Below, in pieces: positions 51,781 through 61,938 of a stretch of 64,000 nt of DNA (position 1 is its first letter; each line of letters begins with the position of its first letter). Origin of the DNA: Oscillospiraceae bacterium (GTDB lineage Bacteria > Bacillota > Clostridia > Monoglobales > Monoglobaceae); contig SVJR01000001.1 of assembly GCA_015068845.1 (NCBI GenBank), positions 1-64,000 of the forward strand, given 5' to 3'. A program made the position numbers and the translations under genes. Below the pieces are notes generated by a model. That model made no database searches. It was not told the origin of the DNA and saw only the letters and a program-made list of their open reading frames with translations.

Positions 51781-52992
51781 ATGCAGAAAATAAAAATGAC
51801 AACACCGCTCGTTGAGATGGACGGCGATGAAATGACCCGAATCATATGGAAGCTGATTAAGGACATCCTTATTCTTCCGTATGTTGACCTTAAGTCTGAA
51901 TACTACGATCTGGGCCTTGAATACAGAAACGAGACCGACGACAAGGTTACCTTTGACTCAGCTTACGCCACAAAGAAATACGGCGTTGCGGTTAAGTGTG
52001 CAACCATTACCCCCAATGCAGAGCGCGTTAAGGAATATAACCTTAAGGAGATGTGGAAGTCACCTAATGGTACTATCCGTGCCATCTTAGACGGAACCGT
52101 TTTCCGCGCACCCATCATTGTTAAGGGTATTACACCTTACATTCCCACCTGGACAAAGCCAATAACCATCGCCCGTCATGCTTATGGCGATGTATATAAG
52201 AATACAGAGATGCAAGTTCCTGCCGGCTCGAAGTGTGAGCTTGTCTGCACCGACAAGTACGGCAACGAAATCCGCCAGACCATTCACGAATTTGGAGAAA
52301 GCAACGGCATTATTCAGGGTCTTCACAACATTGATCAGTCTATCGCAAGCTTTGCCCGTTGCTGCTTTAACTATGCTCTTGATACAAAGCAGGATATCTG
52401 GTTTGCAACTAAGGACACAATATCAAAGAAATACGACCACCGTTTCAAGGATATCTTTAACGAGATTTTTGAGGCTGAATACAAAGAGAAATTTGAAGCA
52501 GCAGGCATTGAGTACTTCTACACACTTATCGACGATGCTGTTGCCCGTGTTGTGCGTTCAGACGGCGGATATATCTGGGCTTGCAAGAACTATGACGGCG
52601 ATGTTATGTCGGATATGGTTGCGACCGCTTACGGCAGTCTTGCTATGATGACCTCGGTTCTTGTATCTCCTGACGGAACTTATGAATATGAAGCAGCACA
52701 CGGAACTGTTCAGCGTCACTACTACAAGCATCTGAAGGGTGAAGAGACATCCACAAACAGTGTTGCGACACTATTTGCCTGGACCGGAGCACTCCGCAAA
52801 AGAGGCGAACTGGACGGTCTTGAAGATTTGTGTAGTTTTGCAGACAAGCTTGAAAAAGCAACAATCAAGACAATTGAAGACGGAACTATGACCGGCGACC
52901 TTTACCTCCTTTCAAGTCTTGAAAATAAGAAAAAGGTTAATACAGAAGACTTCCTTCGTGCAATAGACGAAAATCTTAAGGCAATGCTTTAA
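51781..52992 (+). CDS. icd: NADP-dependent isocitrate dehydrogenase
   Basis: [64 protein letters not shown]. Confidence 0.97.
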   Translation: MQKIKMTTPLVEMDGDEMTRIIWKLIKDILILPYVDLKSEYYDLGLEYRNETDDKVTFDSAYATKKYGVAVKCATITPNAERVKEYNLKEMWKSPNGTIRAILDGTVFRAPIIVKGITPYIPTWTKPITIARHAYGDVYKNTEMQVPAGSKCELVCTDKYGNEIRQTIHEFGESNGIIQGLHNIDQSIASFARCCFNYALDTKQDIWFATKDTISKKYDHRFKDIFNEIFEAEYKEKFEAAGIEYFYTLIDDAVARVVRSDGGYIWACKNYDGDVMSDMVATAYGSLAMMTSVLVSPDGTYEYEAAHGTVQRHYYKHLKGEETSTNSVATLFAWTGALRKRGELDGLEDLCSFADKLEKATIKTIEDGTMTGDLYLLSSLENKKKVNTEDFLRAIDENLKAML

Positions 52993-53042
52993 GCCGTGGA
53001 GAATCGAACCCTTCTGTAAAATCAATTGGAGGAAATTTTGAA

Positions 53043-53693
53043 ATGAAAAAACAGGTATCCGCATCCGTTATCAATCGCCTGCCCAGATATTTCAGATATT
53101 TGGGTGAGCTTATGAATTCGGGTGTTGAAAGAATATCATCAAAGGAACTGAGTAAAAAAATGGGCGTAACTGCATCGCAAATCCGTCAGGACCTCAATTG
53201 CTTTGGCGGATTTGGTCAGCAGGGCTACGGCTATAATGTTGAATATCTTTACGGCGAAATTGCAACCATACTTGGTCTTAATTCCCGCTACAAGGCAATT
53301 CTGGTCGGTGCGGGAAATATGGGGCAGGCACTTGCTCAGAACACTACTTTTGAAAAGCGCGGCTTTACCCTTGTTGGAATTTTTGACACCGATCCCGAAA
53401 AAATCGGCAAAGAGATTAAGGGTATAAAAATTTCTGACGCTAAAGATATAAAAGAATTTATTGACAAAGAAACGCCCACCATGGCAATTATATCAACACC
53501 AAGAACCGTTGTTAATCAGGTGGTTCGTGAGCTTACCGATATGGGAATCAAGGCATTCCTTAACTTCTCGTATGCTGAGATTTCGCCCGATGACGATGTT
53601 GTTGTGGAGAACATTCATTTAAGTGACAGCTTAATGAGACTTTGCTACAAGATTTCATCAAAAGAAGACAATTCGGAAAATACTGAGGAATAA
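53043..53693 (+). CDS. rex: redox-sensing transcriptional repressor Rex
   Basis: VINRLPRYFRYLGEL, ASQIRQDLNCFGGFGQQGYGYNVEYL, LVGAGNMGQAL. Confidence 0.97.
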   Translation: MKKQVSASVINRLPRYFRYLGELMNSGVERISSKELSKKMGVTASQIRQDLNCFGGFGQQGYGYNVEYLYGEIATILGLNSRYKAILVGAGNMGQALAQNTTFEKRGFTLVGIFDTDPEKIGKEIKGIKISDAKDIKEFIDKETPTMAIISTPRTVVNQVVRELTDMGIKAFLNFSYAEISPDDDVVVENIHLSDSLMRLCYKISSKEDNSENTEE

Positions 53694-53696
53694 ATT

Positions 53697-54500
53697 ATGC
53701 GTATATTTGCTCTTGTTGGAAAATCCGGAACAGGAAAGAGCTTCCGTTCCCTTGAAATAGCCCGGGAGAATAACATTGAAGCCGTCATTGATGACGGTCT
53801 TCTTATTTCTCACAGCAGAATTATTGCAGGGAAGTCTGCCAAGCACGAGACAAACAAGATGGCGTCCGTCAAGCGAGCGATTTTTACAGATAAAGACCAC
53901 GCAGACGAGGTTCGTACAGCTATCCGCGAAAATAACATACAATCCCTTCTTCTGCTGGGCACTTCCGAGAAGATGGTTTCGGCAATTGCCGGCGTTCTGG
54001 GACTACCCGAAATTGAACATATCTTTTACATTCAGGATTTTGCAACCTCAGAAGAAATTGAACTTGCTCAAAGTATGCGTAACAAATACGGAAAGCACAT
54101 TATTCCTGTTCCGGTTTTTGAGGTAAAGAAACTGTTTTCGGGATATTTTCTGAGTGCGTTTCTACCTCAGGGACGACGGGATAAGGCTCTTGAAAGAACC
54201 GTTATGCGGCCAACCTACAGTTATCTTGGGGACTTTAAGATTTCGCCCAGGGTAATATCTGATATCTGTAGATTTGAAGCAAAAAAAATTGACGGGGTTT
54301 CAGATGTTTATAAAATAAAAAGTATTCCCGATGCAAACGGCTACATTGATATCGGTATTGAAATTTCGGTTGTGTTTCCTTGTGACATTCCCAAAACCTG
54401 CAATAAAATTCAAGAAGTTCTTGATAAAGCCATAGAGGACAGCACTTCAATTATCGTTAAAAACATAAATATTTCTATTAAATCAATTAAAACAGACTAA
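53697..54500 (+). CDS. P-loop ATPase with C-terminal Asp23/Gls24-like domain, uncharacterised
   Basis: MRIFALVGKSGTGKSFRSLEIA (Walker A). C-terminal ISPRVISDICRFEAKKIDGVSDVYKI...IDIGIEISVVF resembles Asp23. Confidence 0.7.
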   Translation: MRIFALVGKSGTGKSFRSLEIARENNIEAVIDDGLLISHSRIIAGKSAKHETNKMASVKRAIFTDKDHADEVRTAIRENNIQSLLLLGTSEKMVSAIAGVLGLPEIEHIFYIQDFATSEEIELAQSMRNKYGKHIIPVPVFEVKKLFSGYFLSAFLPQGRRDKALERTVMRPTYSYLGDFKISPRVISDICRFEAKKIDGVSDVYKIKSIPDANGYIDIGIEISVVFPCDIPKTCNKIQEVLDKAIEDSTSIIVKNINISIKSIKTD

Positions 54501-54514
54501 AACGGAGGGTTAAA

Positions 54515-55363
54515 ATGATACGCCTTTACAATATTGACCATTTTAATCTTGAAGAAACTTTCCTTTGCGGACAATGCTTCCGTTGGGAGAAGGACGAAAA
54601 CGGCGTTTTTTATGGCGTTGTGGCAAACCATGCAGCAAAGGCATACTACCATGACCCAAAAACAATTTATATTGAAAGCACAAACCCTGACCTTGTTTAC
54701 TGGAGTCATTACCTTAATTTCTCCTGCGACTACAACAAGGTAGAAAAAAAGCTTTGCGAAGAAGAAATTATGCGACCTGCAGTTGAAGCTGGTCGTGGAA
54801 TAAGAATTCTCAGGCAGGACCTATGGGAGACCATTGTTTCGTTTATAATTTCAGCAAATAACAACATTCCACGCATAAAAAAGATAATCAATAAGCTTTG
54901 CGAGCTTTACGGAGACAAAATCGAGTTTGACGGAAAAGTCTTTTACGGTTTCCCGTCACCCGAAACATTATCTGTACTCGAACCCGGTGACCTTGCCGAA
55001 ATCAAGGCAGGCTTCCGCGACAAATACATTATAGATGCCGCAAAAAAGGTGGTTTCAGGCGAGGTTAATCTTGAACAGATACCAAGAATGAACAACAAAG
55101 CCGCAAAGTCAGAACTTATGAAAATTAAGGGTGTAGGCACAAAGGTTGCTGACTGTGTTCTTCTTTTCTCGGTGGGACGGCATAATATCTTTCCGCTTGA
55201 TGTATGGACTAAACGGATAATTCAGGAGCTTTACTGCGTTGATGAAAAGAGTATTCCTGATTTTGTTTACAAAAAGTTTGGTCACAATTCCGGTGTTGCA
55301 CAGCAATACCTTTACTACTACTATGCCGTGGTAAAAAATAAGTTTGAAAAAGATGCTATATAA
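54515..55363 (+). CDS. ogg: 8-oxoguanine DNA glycosylase-type HhH-GPD protein
   Basis: FLCGQCFRWEKDENGVFYGV, LWETIVSFIISANNNIPRIKKIINKL, LMKIKGVGTKVADCVLLFSVGRHNIFPLDVW. Confidence 0.93.
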   Translation: MIRLYNIDHFNLEETFLCGQCFRWEKDENGVFYGVVANHAAKAYYHDPKTIYIESTNPDLVYWSHYLNFSCDYNKVEKKLCEEEIMRPAVEAGRGIRILRQDLWETIVSFIISANNNIPRIKKIINKLCELYGDKIEFDGKVFYGFPSPETLSVLEPGDLAEIKAGFRDKYIIDAAKKVVSGEVNLEQIPRMNNKAAKSELMKIKGVGTKVADCVLLFSVGRHNIFPLDVWTKRIIQELYCVDEKSIPDFVYKKFGHNSGVAQQYLYYYYAVVKNKFEKDAI

Positions 55364-55376
55364 GGAGAGTTAATCT

Positions 55377-55946
55377 ATGAATGTATCAGAAGCATTGCTC
55401 AAAAGACGAACCATCCGCAAGTTTACGCAGGAAAAAATAGCAAAAAAAGATTTAATGGACTTAATTGAATATGCAAGGCTTGCGGCATATCCGGCAAATC
55501 TGCAACCGCTTAAATTTGCAATAATTTACAGCGACGAAGATGTTGCCAGGATTTTTCCTCTTACTAAATGGGCTGGATATATGCCAGAAACCGGAACCCC
55601 AAAAGATGGTGAACGACCTACAGCTTACATTGCTGTGCTTGGCGACAAAAGTATTAAAAGTTCATTTGAGGTTGAAGCCGGTGCGGCAATCACCTCAATG
55701 ATGCTGGGTGCCTGGGAAAAGGGCATTGCCAGCTGTTGGCTTGGCTCGGTTGAGCGCAAGAAGTTTATGGAGGAATTTAAACTTTCAGAGGACCATTATT
55801 CCCTTGTTTATGTTCTGGCTCTTGGATATCCTGCTCAAGAAAGCAAAGCTTGTGAAATGTCCGACAGCGTTAAATATTTTGAAGATGAAAATAATGTCTT
55901 AAATGTTCCTAAGCGTTCCGTCGACGAAATTCTGATTAAGCTGTAA
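55377..55946 (+). CDS. nitroreductase family protein
   Basis: MNVSEALLKRRTIRKFTQEKI, GAAITSMMLGAWEKGIASCWLGS. Confidence 0.92.
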   Translation: MNVSEALLKRRTIRKFTQEKIAKKDLMDLIEYARLAAYPANLQPLKFAIIYSDEDVARIFPLTKWAGYMPETGTPKDGERPTAYIAVLGDKSIKSSFEVEAGAAITSMMLGAWEKGIASCWLGSVERKKFMEEFKLSEDHYSLVYVLALGYPAQESKACEMSDSVKYFEDENNVLNVPKRSVDEILIKL

Positions 55947-55954
55947 ATAAAGCA

Positions 55955-55993
55955 AAAAATAGAAGCTTGTGAAATCACAAGCTTCTATTTTTA
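55955..55993. terminator. Bidirectional terminator
   Basis: AAAAATAGAAGCTTGTGA-AA-TCACAAGCTTCTATTTTTAT. Confidence 0.93.
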
Positions 55994-56385
55994 TATCTTA
56001 AAAACAATGCCGTTTCCTCAAGGCGTCTGTTGGTTCGAGCCTTGGTGTCATATTTAGCCCCACAAATGCACTCTGCCTTAAAAGAGAATTTTTCTACACG
56101 CTCCTCAATTATACCAAAAATCGGAGTTCCGCAATCCACACAGCTCATAAGATTATTTTTGATGCGGGGTTTACGCTTATACTTCATTGCAATATCAAAG
56201 GTGCTGCTTTTTCGAATTAGTTCAAGCTGGCACTCATTGCCACAGGTACAGGTGAGACTAAAACTCAGAAATCTGTATCCCTTTGCATTGATTGAACCAA
56301 CAATCTTCTCACATTTATCACAAAACATCAGCCCTCCGTTTTTTGCCGGAATTACAAGACCAAATATGTTATACTTTCTTCGCAT
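55975..56385 (-). CDS. Tandem zinc-ribbon protein, uncharacterised (136 aa)
   Basis: CDKC...CTCG and CVDC...CICG. ATG overlaps the guaB stop (TAATG). Confidence 0.7.
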   Translation of the reverse strand: MRRKYNIFGLVIPAKNGGLMFCDKCEKIVGSINAKGYRFLSFSLTCTCGNECQLELIRKSSTFDIAMKYKRKPRIKNNLMSCVDCGTPIFGIIEERVEKFSFKAECICGAKYDTKARTNRRLEETALFLRYKNRSL

Positions 56386-57899
56386 TATTTAACGGGAGCA
56401 ACATTCTTGTCCTTAAGAACAACATCGTGTGCGCCACCCTCAATGATACTAGTCGCAGAAACAAGTGTCATTTTTGCATTCTTCTGGAGTTCAGGAATGC
56501 TAAGAACACCACAGTTACACATTGTTGACTTAACCTTGTTAAGAGTAAGTGCAACATTATCCTTGAGGCTTCCTGCATAGGGAACATAGGAGTCAACGCC
56601 TTCTTCAAATGAAAGCTTCTGAGCACCGCCCATATCGTATCTCTGCCAGTTTCTCGCACGGGCTGAGCCTTCACCCCAGTATTCCTTCATATAGTTGCCG
56701 TTAACCGATACCTTGTTTGAAGGACTTTCGTCAAATCTTGCAAAGTATCTGCCGAGCATTACAAAGTCTGAACCCATTGCAAGTGCCAGAGTGATGTGGT
56801 AATCATGTACGATACCGCCGTCTGAGCAGATGGGAATATATATACCTGTCTTTTCAAAGTACTCATCACGGGCAGCTGCAACCTCCTGAACTGCTGTTGC
56901 CTGTCCTCTGCCTATACCCTTCTGTTCACGAGTGATACAGATTGAACCGCCACCAATACCGATTTTGATGAAGTCAGCACCGGCTTCTGCAAGGAACATA
57001 AAACCTTCACGGTCAACTACATTACCTGCACCAACCTTTACGCTGTCGCCATACTTGTCACGGATAAACTTAAGTGTTCTGAGCTGCCACTCTGAAAAGC
57101 CCTCAGATGAGTCGATACAAAGTACATCTGCACCTGCCTCGATAAGTGCCGGAACTCTTTCTGCATAGTCACGGGTATTGATACCTGCGCCTACAACATA
57201 TCTCTTTGAGCTGTCGAGAAGCTCCGTAGGGTTCTCCTTATGCGCGTCATAGTCCTTTCTGAAAACAAAAGCAACCAATCTCTGTTTATCATCAACGATA
57301 GGCAGAGAGTTGAGCTTATTGTCCCAGATAATATCATTTGCAGCCTTGAGGCTTGTGCCTTCGGGTGCATATATAAGCTTTGAAAAAGGTGTCATAAATT
57401 CTTCGACCTTGGTTGCAGGGTCCATACGGCTTACACGATAGTCACGGGGTGTAACAATACCGAGAAGTACGCCTTCTGCTGTACCATCTTCAGTAACTGC
57501 AACGGTGTTATGTCCGGTTCTGTTGCGAAGCTCAATAAGTTCTGCCAGAGTCTGGTCGGGTCTGATATTTGAGTCACTTGCCACAAAGCCGGCTTTGTGG
57601 TTCTTAACTCTTCTTACCATAGCAGCCTCATCCTCAATTGACTGAGAGCCGTAAATGAACGAAACGCCGCCCTCTTTTGCAAGTGCAATAGCGAGCTTTT
57701 CGCCCGAAACGGACTGCATAATTGCAGATACCATCGGTATATTCATTGTAATTGCAGATTCCTCACCCTTTTTGAATTTAACAAGCGGGGTTTTGAGGCT
57801 GACATTGCTTGTCATACATTCGGCTGAAGAATAACCGGGAACAAGCAGATATTCGCTGAAAGTATGTGAAGGTTCATTAAAGTAATAAGCCATTTTCAA
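56385..57899 (-). CDS. guaB: IMP dehydrogenase
   Basis: [36 protein letters not shown] pair, [22 protein letters not shown]. Confidence 0.93.
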   Translation of the reverse strand: MKMAYYFNEPSHTFSEYLLVPGYSSAECMTSNVSLKTPLVKFKKGEESAITMNIPMVSAIMQSVSGEKLAIALAKEGGVSFIYGSQSIEDEAAMVRRVKNHKAGFVASDSNIRPDQTLAELIELRNRTGHNTVAVTEDGTAEGVLLGIVTPRDYRVSRMDPATKVEEFMTPFSKLIYAPEGTSLKAANDIIWDNKLNSLPIVDDKQRLVAFVFRKDYDAHKENPTELLDSSKRYVVGAGINTRDYAERVPALIEAGADVLCIDSSEGFSEWQLRTLKFIRDKYGDSVKVGAGNVVDREGFMFLAEAGADFIKIGIGGGSICITREQKGIGRGQATAVQEVAAARDEYFEKTGIYIPICSDGGIVHDYHITLALAMGSDFVMLGRYFARFDESPSNKVSVNGNYMKEYWGEGSARARNWQRYDMGGAQKLSFEEGVDSYVPYAGSLKDNVALTLNKVKSTMCNCGVLSIPELQKNAKMTLVSATSIIEGGAHDVVLKDKNVAPVK

Positions 57900-57991
57900 A
57901 GATCTCCTATCCTGTGTATTTTGTTATTATCATAACATTATATACTATTTTCCGCTAAAAAGCAAGTATTCAAAGCGTTTTTTATCGAAAA

Positions 57992-59158
57992 TTAAATATT
58001 CATACAAGCATAAGCCACATTGCGAACTCTTGCTTTGACAATCGGGCCTTGAGAATTGGTCATATGCTGGCCGTAGAATACTGAAAACTCGTTGTCCGGG
58101 TCAATAACAGTCAGGCAACCACCTGCACCGTCCCAACCGAATTCACCGAGAGGTCCGGTTGTTCCCCCAACAGCCGTATTAACCATCGTTCTGACGCCAA
58201 GACCGTAACCTGTGCCCACCAGATGTTCCCAGTTATAACCTGTAATTCCAAACGGCCCAAGCTGGTCTTGACGCATCAGCTCTACTGCACCCTTTGACAG
58301 AATCCTCTCACCATTCGGACATTTACCAAAGTGAGCAAGGGCGTCGCCAAACTTAGCGTAATCAGGGAACGAAATCACAAGGCCTGCTCCTCCGCTTTCG
58401 TATTCGATACCCGGAGCATATTCCACATCCTTACCAATATTTTCCCAATATCCACCATCTCCAGCAGGGATAAGAATTTTATTTTCATCATATTTCTCTA
58501 CATAATTATACTGCTGAGAAATTCTCTCTTTTACATCATCCGTACGCTTGAATGTAGCATTTTTTATGCCGAGCGGGTCAAATATATTCTTTTGGACATA
58601 CTTACCGAATTCCATACCCGATATTACCTCGACCGCCGCCGCCAGAACATCGTGGCAAAGGCTATACTGCCATCTTGTACCCGGTTCAAAATCAATCGGT
58701 TCTTCTGCAAGGCATTTTATTGCGGTGAGAGTATTCATCTTGCCGTTTGTCAATTTGTATGCCTTTTTAAAACCGGGATTCTCCAGATTATAATTTAAAC
58801 CTGCTGACATTGTAAAAAGATGGCGCATGGTTATTGCCTTTTCAGCTTTTTTCAGTTCGCCGTTTTCGTCTTTTACATACATCTCTTTGAATTCCGGAAT
58901 GAAATCATAAATAGGGTCATCAAGCAAAAATATGCCACGTTCCAGTAGTTGCATTGCCGCAACACAGGTAACAACCTTAGAGCAGGAATAAACATTCACC
59001 GTTTCATTACAGGTCATAGGAATTTTATTTTCAACATCAGAATAACCGGAGGCATATTTATAAACTTCCTTACCATCCTTAAAAACCATAACGGCCGCCC
59101 CAGGAATACGCCAGTTGGTAATTTTGTCAAGATAATTTTTCAGCATTGTAAAATCCAT
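57992..59158 (-). CDS. Beta-lactamase-family serine hydrolase
   Basis: SxxK as VYSCSKVVTCVAAMQLL, LFTMSAGLNY, WQYSLCHDVL. Confidence 0.88.
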   Translation of the reverse strand: MDFTMLKNYLDKITNWRIPGAAVMVFKDGKEVYKYASGYSDVENKIPMTCNETVNVYSCSKVVTCVAAMQLLERGIFLLDDPIYDFIPEFKEMYVKDENGELKKAEKAITMRHLFTMSAGLNYNLENPGFKKAYKLTNGKMNTLTAIKCLAEEPIDFEPGTRWQYSLCHDVLAAAVEVISGMEFGKYVQKNIFDPLGIKNATFKRTDDVKERISQQYNYVEKYDENKILIPAGDGGYWENIGKDVEYAPGIEYESGGAGLVISFPDYAKFGDALAHFGKCPNGERILSKGAVELMRQDQLGPFGITGYNWEHLVGTGYGLGVRTMVNTAVGGTTGPLGEFGWDGAGGCLTVIDPDNEFSVFYGQHMTNSQGPIVKARVRNVAYACMNI

Positions 59159-59268
59159 TTTATCTTCCTCTTTTCTCTATAAATCAACGCCATTAAAAAA
59201 AGTTTCTCATCATTGGTGACATTCTTTGTAAAAACTTTAAAACATTATACATTATTTGTATATAAAAA

Positions 59269-59302
59269 TCAAGAGCATACGAAATTTTTCGTATACTCTT
59301 GG
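59269..59302 (-). terminator. Terminator 3' of the uronate operon
   Basis: Minus AAGAGTATACGAAAAATTTCGTATGCTCTTGATTTTTAT. Confidence 0.8.
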
Positions 59303-59311
59303 TGGCTTTAT

Positions 59312-60415
59312 TTATCTCTGTACTCTTGCGCCAGCTCCGCCCATAATAGCTTCAACTTCCTTTTTGTTTGCCATTGTGGTGTCACCGGGTGTTGTCATTG
59401 CAAGTGCGCCGTGTGCTGCACCGTAATTAACTGCAAGCTCGGGATCGCCTGTGGTCATAAGGCCGTAAACAAGACCTGATGCAAATGAATCTCCACCGCC
59501 AACTCTGTCCATGATTTCAAGGCCCTTGTAGTCTTTCGCCTTATAAACCTCACCGTTTGCCCAGCAAATTGCACTCCAGTCATTTACTGTTGCAGTTTTA
59601 ACTTCACGAAGTGTTGTTGCGATAACCTTGAAGTTAGGATATGCTTTTGCAGCTTCCGCAATCATCTTCTTGTATCCGTCAAGGTTAAGTTCCTTAAGAT
59701 TTTCGTCATTACCTTCAACCTTAAGTCCGAGGCATGCTGTGAAGTCTTCTTCATTACCAATCATAACATCAACATATTTTGCAATTTCCTTGTTTACCTC
59801 CTGCGCCTTTTCAAGGCCACCGATTGCACTCCACATAGATGGACGGTAGTTAAGGTCATAAGAAATGATTGTTCCATATTTTTTCGCAGTCTTAACTGCA
59901 GCAAGAACAGTCTCACAGGACTGGTCGGAAAGTGCTGCATAAATTCCGCCTGTATGTAACCAACGAACACCAAGTGTTCCGAATATGTATTCAAAGTCAA
60001 AATCTTCGGGTGTTGCCTTTGAGATTGCGGTGTTTGCTCTGTCTGAGCAACCAACTGCACCACGGATTCCGTAGCCGCGTTCTGTGAAGTTGAGACCGTT
60101 TCTGCAAATTCTGCCGATTCCGTCAGTTTTCATCCAATGAATAAGTGATGTATCAACACCGCCCTGCTCAATGAAGTCTTCCATAAGATATCCAACTTCA
60201 TTTTCAGCAAAAGCAGTGATAACAGCGGTGTCCATTTTAAAGCACTTATGAAGTCCGCGGATAACATTATATTCACCGCCGCCTTCCCATGCTCTGAAGT
60301 TTCTTGCAGTTCTTATTCTGCCCTCACCCGGGTCGAGTCTGAGCATAACCTCGCCCAGAGAAACCGCATCAAATTTACAATCTTTTTTATCTTTTAAATT
60401 CAAGTTCACATTCAT
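59312..60415 (-). CDS. kdgK: PfkB-family sugar kinase, 2-keto-3-deoxygluconate kinase
   Basis: VSLGEVMLRLDPGEGRIRTARNFRAWEGGGEYNV, DRVGGGDSFASGLVYGL. Operon with eda and uxuB. Confidence 0.9.
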   Translation of the reverse strand: MNVNLNLKDKKDCKFDAVSLGEVMLRLDPGEGRIRTARNFRAWEGGGEYNVIRGLHKCFKMDTAVITAFAENEVGYLMEDFIEQGGVDTSLIHWMKTDGIGRICRNGLNFTERGYGIRGAVGCSDRANTAISKATPEDFDFEYIFGTLGVRWLHTGGIYAALSDQSCETVLAAVKTAKKYGTIISYDLNYRPSMWSAIGGLEKAQEVNKEIAKYVDVMIGNEEDFTACLGLKVEGNDENLKELNLDGYKKMIAEAAKAYPNFKVIATTLREVKTATVNDWSAICWANGEVYKAKDYKGLEIMDRVGGGDSFASGLVYGLMTTGDPELAVNYGAAHGALAMTTPGDTTMANKKEVEAIMGGAGARVQR

Positions 60416-60429
60416 TTCTTTTTTCTCCT

Positions 60430-61068
60430 TTATGCACGAATACTTTTAACAAGTTCAACCGCTTCTTTTGTCAGTTTTATTATCTCATCAAATTTACCCT
60501 CTGCAATCAGGTCACCCTTAACCATCCAGCTTCCGCCGCAGCATACAATATTGCTGCAAGAAAGGTATTCAGCAAGGTTCTTTGCACTGATTCCGCCTGT
60601 AGGCATAAACTTAACCATTCCATAAGGAGCACCCATTGCCTTGATCATTGCAACTCCGCCTGCCTGTTCTGCAGGGAAGAACTTGATAACCTTGAGACCG
60701 CGTTTAACCGCCTGAGCAACCTCTGAGGGAGTAATGCAGCCGGGGAAAACCGGAATATTCTTTTCAATACAGTAGTCAACAATCTCAGGGTCAAAGCCGG
60801 GGCTGACAATAAACTTTGCACCAGCATTAACTGCTCTGTCAACCTGATCAATTGTGAGGACTGTTCCGGCGCCAACCAGCATATCGGGGTACTTCTCGCT
60901 CATAAGCCTGATTGATTCCTCAGCCGCATCGGTACGGAATGTCACCTCTGCGCAAGAAAGTCCGCCGGCATAGAGTGCATCTGCAAGAGGAAGTGCATCT
61001 TTTGCATCTTTAAGCACAACAACCGGCACAACGCCATATTCTTCCAAAATTTGTTCCATTGCTTTCAT
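60430..61068 (-). CDS. eda: KDPG/KHG aldolase
   Basis: AGGLSCAEVTFRTDAAEESIR, VGAGTVLTIDQVDRAVNAGAKFIVSPGFD, MPTGGISAKNLAEYL. Confidence 0.95.
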   Translation of the reverse strand: MKAMEQILEEYGVVPVVVLKDAKDALPLADALYAGGLSCAEVTFRTDAAEESIRLMSEKYPDMLVGAGTVLTIDQVDRAVNAGAKFIVSPGFDPEIVDYCIEKNIPVFPGCITPSEVAQAVKRGLKVIKFFPAEQAGGVAMIKAMGAPYGMVKFMPTGGISAKNLAEYLSCSNIVCCGGSWMVKGDLIAEGKFDEIIKLTKEAVELVKSIRA

Positions 61069-61092
61069 TTCAAAAACCTCCGTTTTTTAATA

Positions 61093-61926
61093 TTATACAC
61101 CGCTGTATGCGTTAAAGCCGCCATCAACGGGAACAACTACACCTGTAACAAAGCCTGAAGCATCATCATCTGTCAGCCACTTGAGGGTGCCGAGGAGTTC
61201 TTCGGGCTTACCGAATCTGTTCATAGGAGTTGCAGCAAGGATTTTTGCAGTTCTTGCTGTGGGGTTGCCTGCCTCGTCAAACAGAAGTGCCTTGTTCTGA
61301 GCAGTTACAAAAAATCCGGGAGCGATTGCGTTAACACGGATATTTGCATTTGCAAAGTGAACAGCCAGCCACTGTGTAAAGTTTGAAACAGCTGCCTTTG
61401 CACCGCTGTATGCAGGAATTTTTGTAAGGGGACAAAATGCATTCATTGATGAAACATTGATAATGCTTCCGCCACCCGCATCAATCATATCCATCGCAAA
61501 CACCTGGGTGGGAAGGAGTGTGCCGAGAAAGTTGAGATTGAACACAAACTCAATTCCTGACGGGTCAAGGTCAAAGAATGAAACAACTGACTCGTCAAGG
61601 ATATCTTCTTTCTTGAAATATTCGTTGGTTGTTGTGCCCTTGGGGTTGTTGCCGCCGGCACCATTGATTAAGATATCGCACTTACCGAAGTCCTTATTGA
61701 TTTCAGCTTTAACAGCTTCAAGTTCTTCCTTTTTGAGTACATTTGCCGCATAGCCCTTTGCTGTGCCGCCTTCAGCCACGATTTCATTCGCAACTGCATC
61801 AGCTGCTTCCTGTCTGAGGTCGAGGATTGCAACCTTTGCGCCCAAATGGGCCATATACTTTGCAAAAGCACCGCAAAGCACGCCGCCGCCGCCTGTGATT
61901 ACTACTGTTTTGTTATTATATTCCAT
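61093..61926 (-). CDS. uxuB: SDR-family D-mannonate/fructuronate oxidoreductase
   Basis: VVITGGGGVLCGAFAKYMAHLGAKVAILD, YSGAKAAVSNFTQWLAVHFA. Uronate operon context. Confidence 0.85.
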   Translation of the reverse strand: MEYNNKTVVITGGGGVLCGAFAKYMAHLGAKVAILDLRQEAADAVANEIVAEGGTAKGYAANVLKKEELEAVKAEINKDFGKCDILINGAGGNNPKGTTTNEYFKKEDILDESVVSFFDLDPSGIEFVFNLNFLGTLLPTQVFAMDMIDAGGGSIINVSSMNAFCPLTKIPAYSGAKAAVSNFTQWLAVHFANANIRVNAIAPGFFVTAQNKALLFDEAGNPTARTAKILAATPMNRFGKPEELLGTLKWLTDDDASGFVTGVVVPVDGGFNAYSGV

Positions 61927-61938
61927 TTTATATCACCT

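Noticed and set aside
52990-53015. tRNA T-arm-like sequence (reverse complement GGGTTCGATTCTCCACGG) between icd and rex
   Set aside because: The T-stem pairs poorly and no acceptor, D or anticodon arms could be found in the ~50-nt gap.
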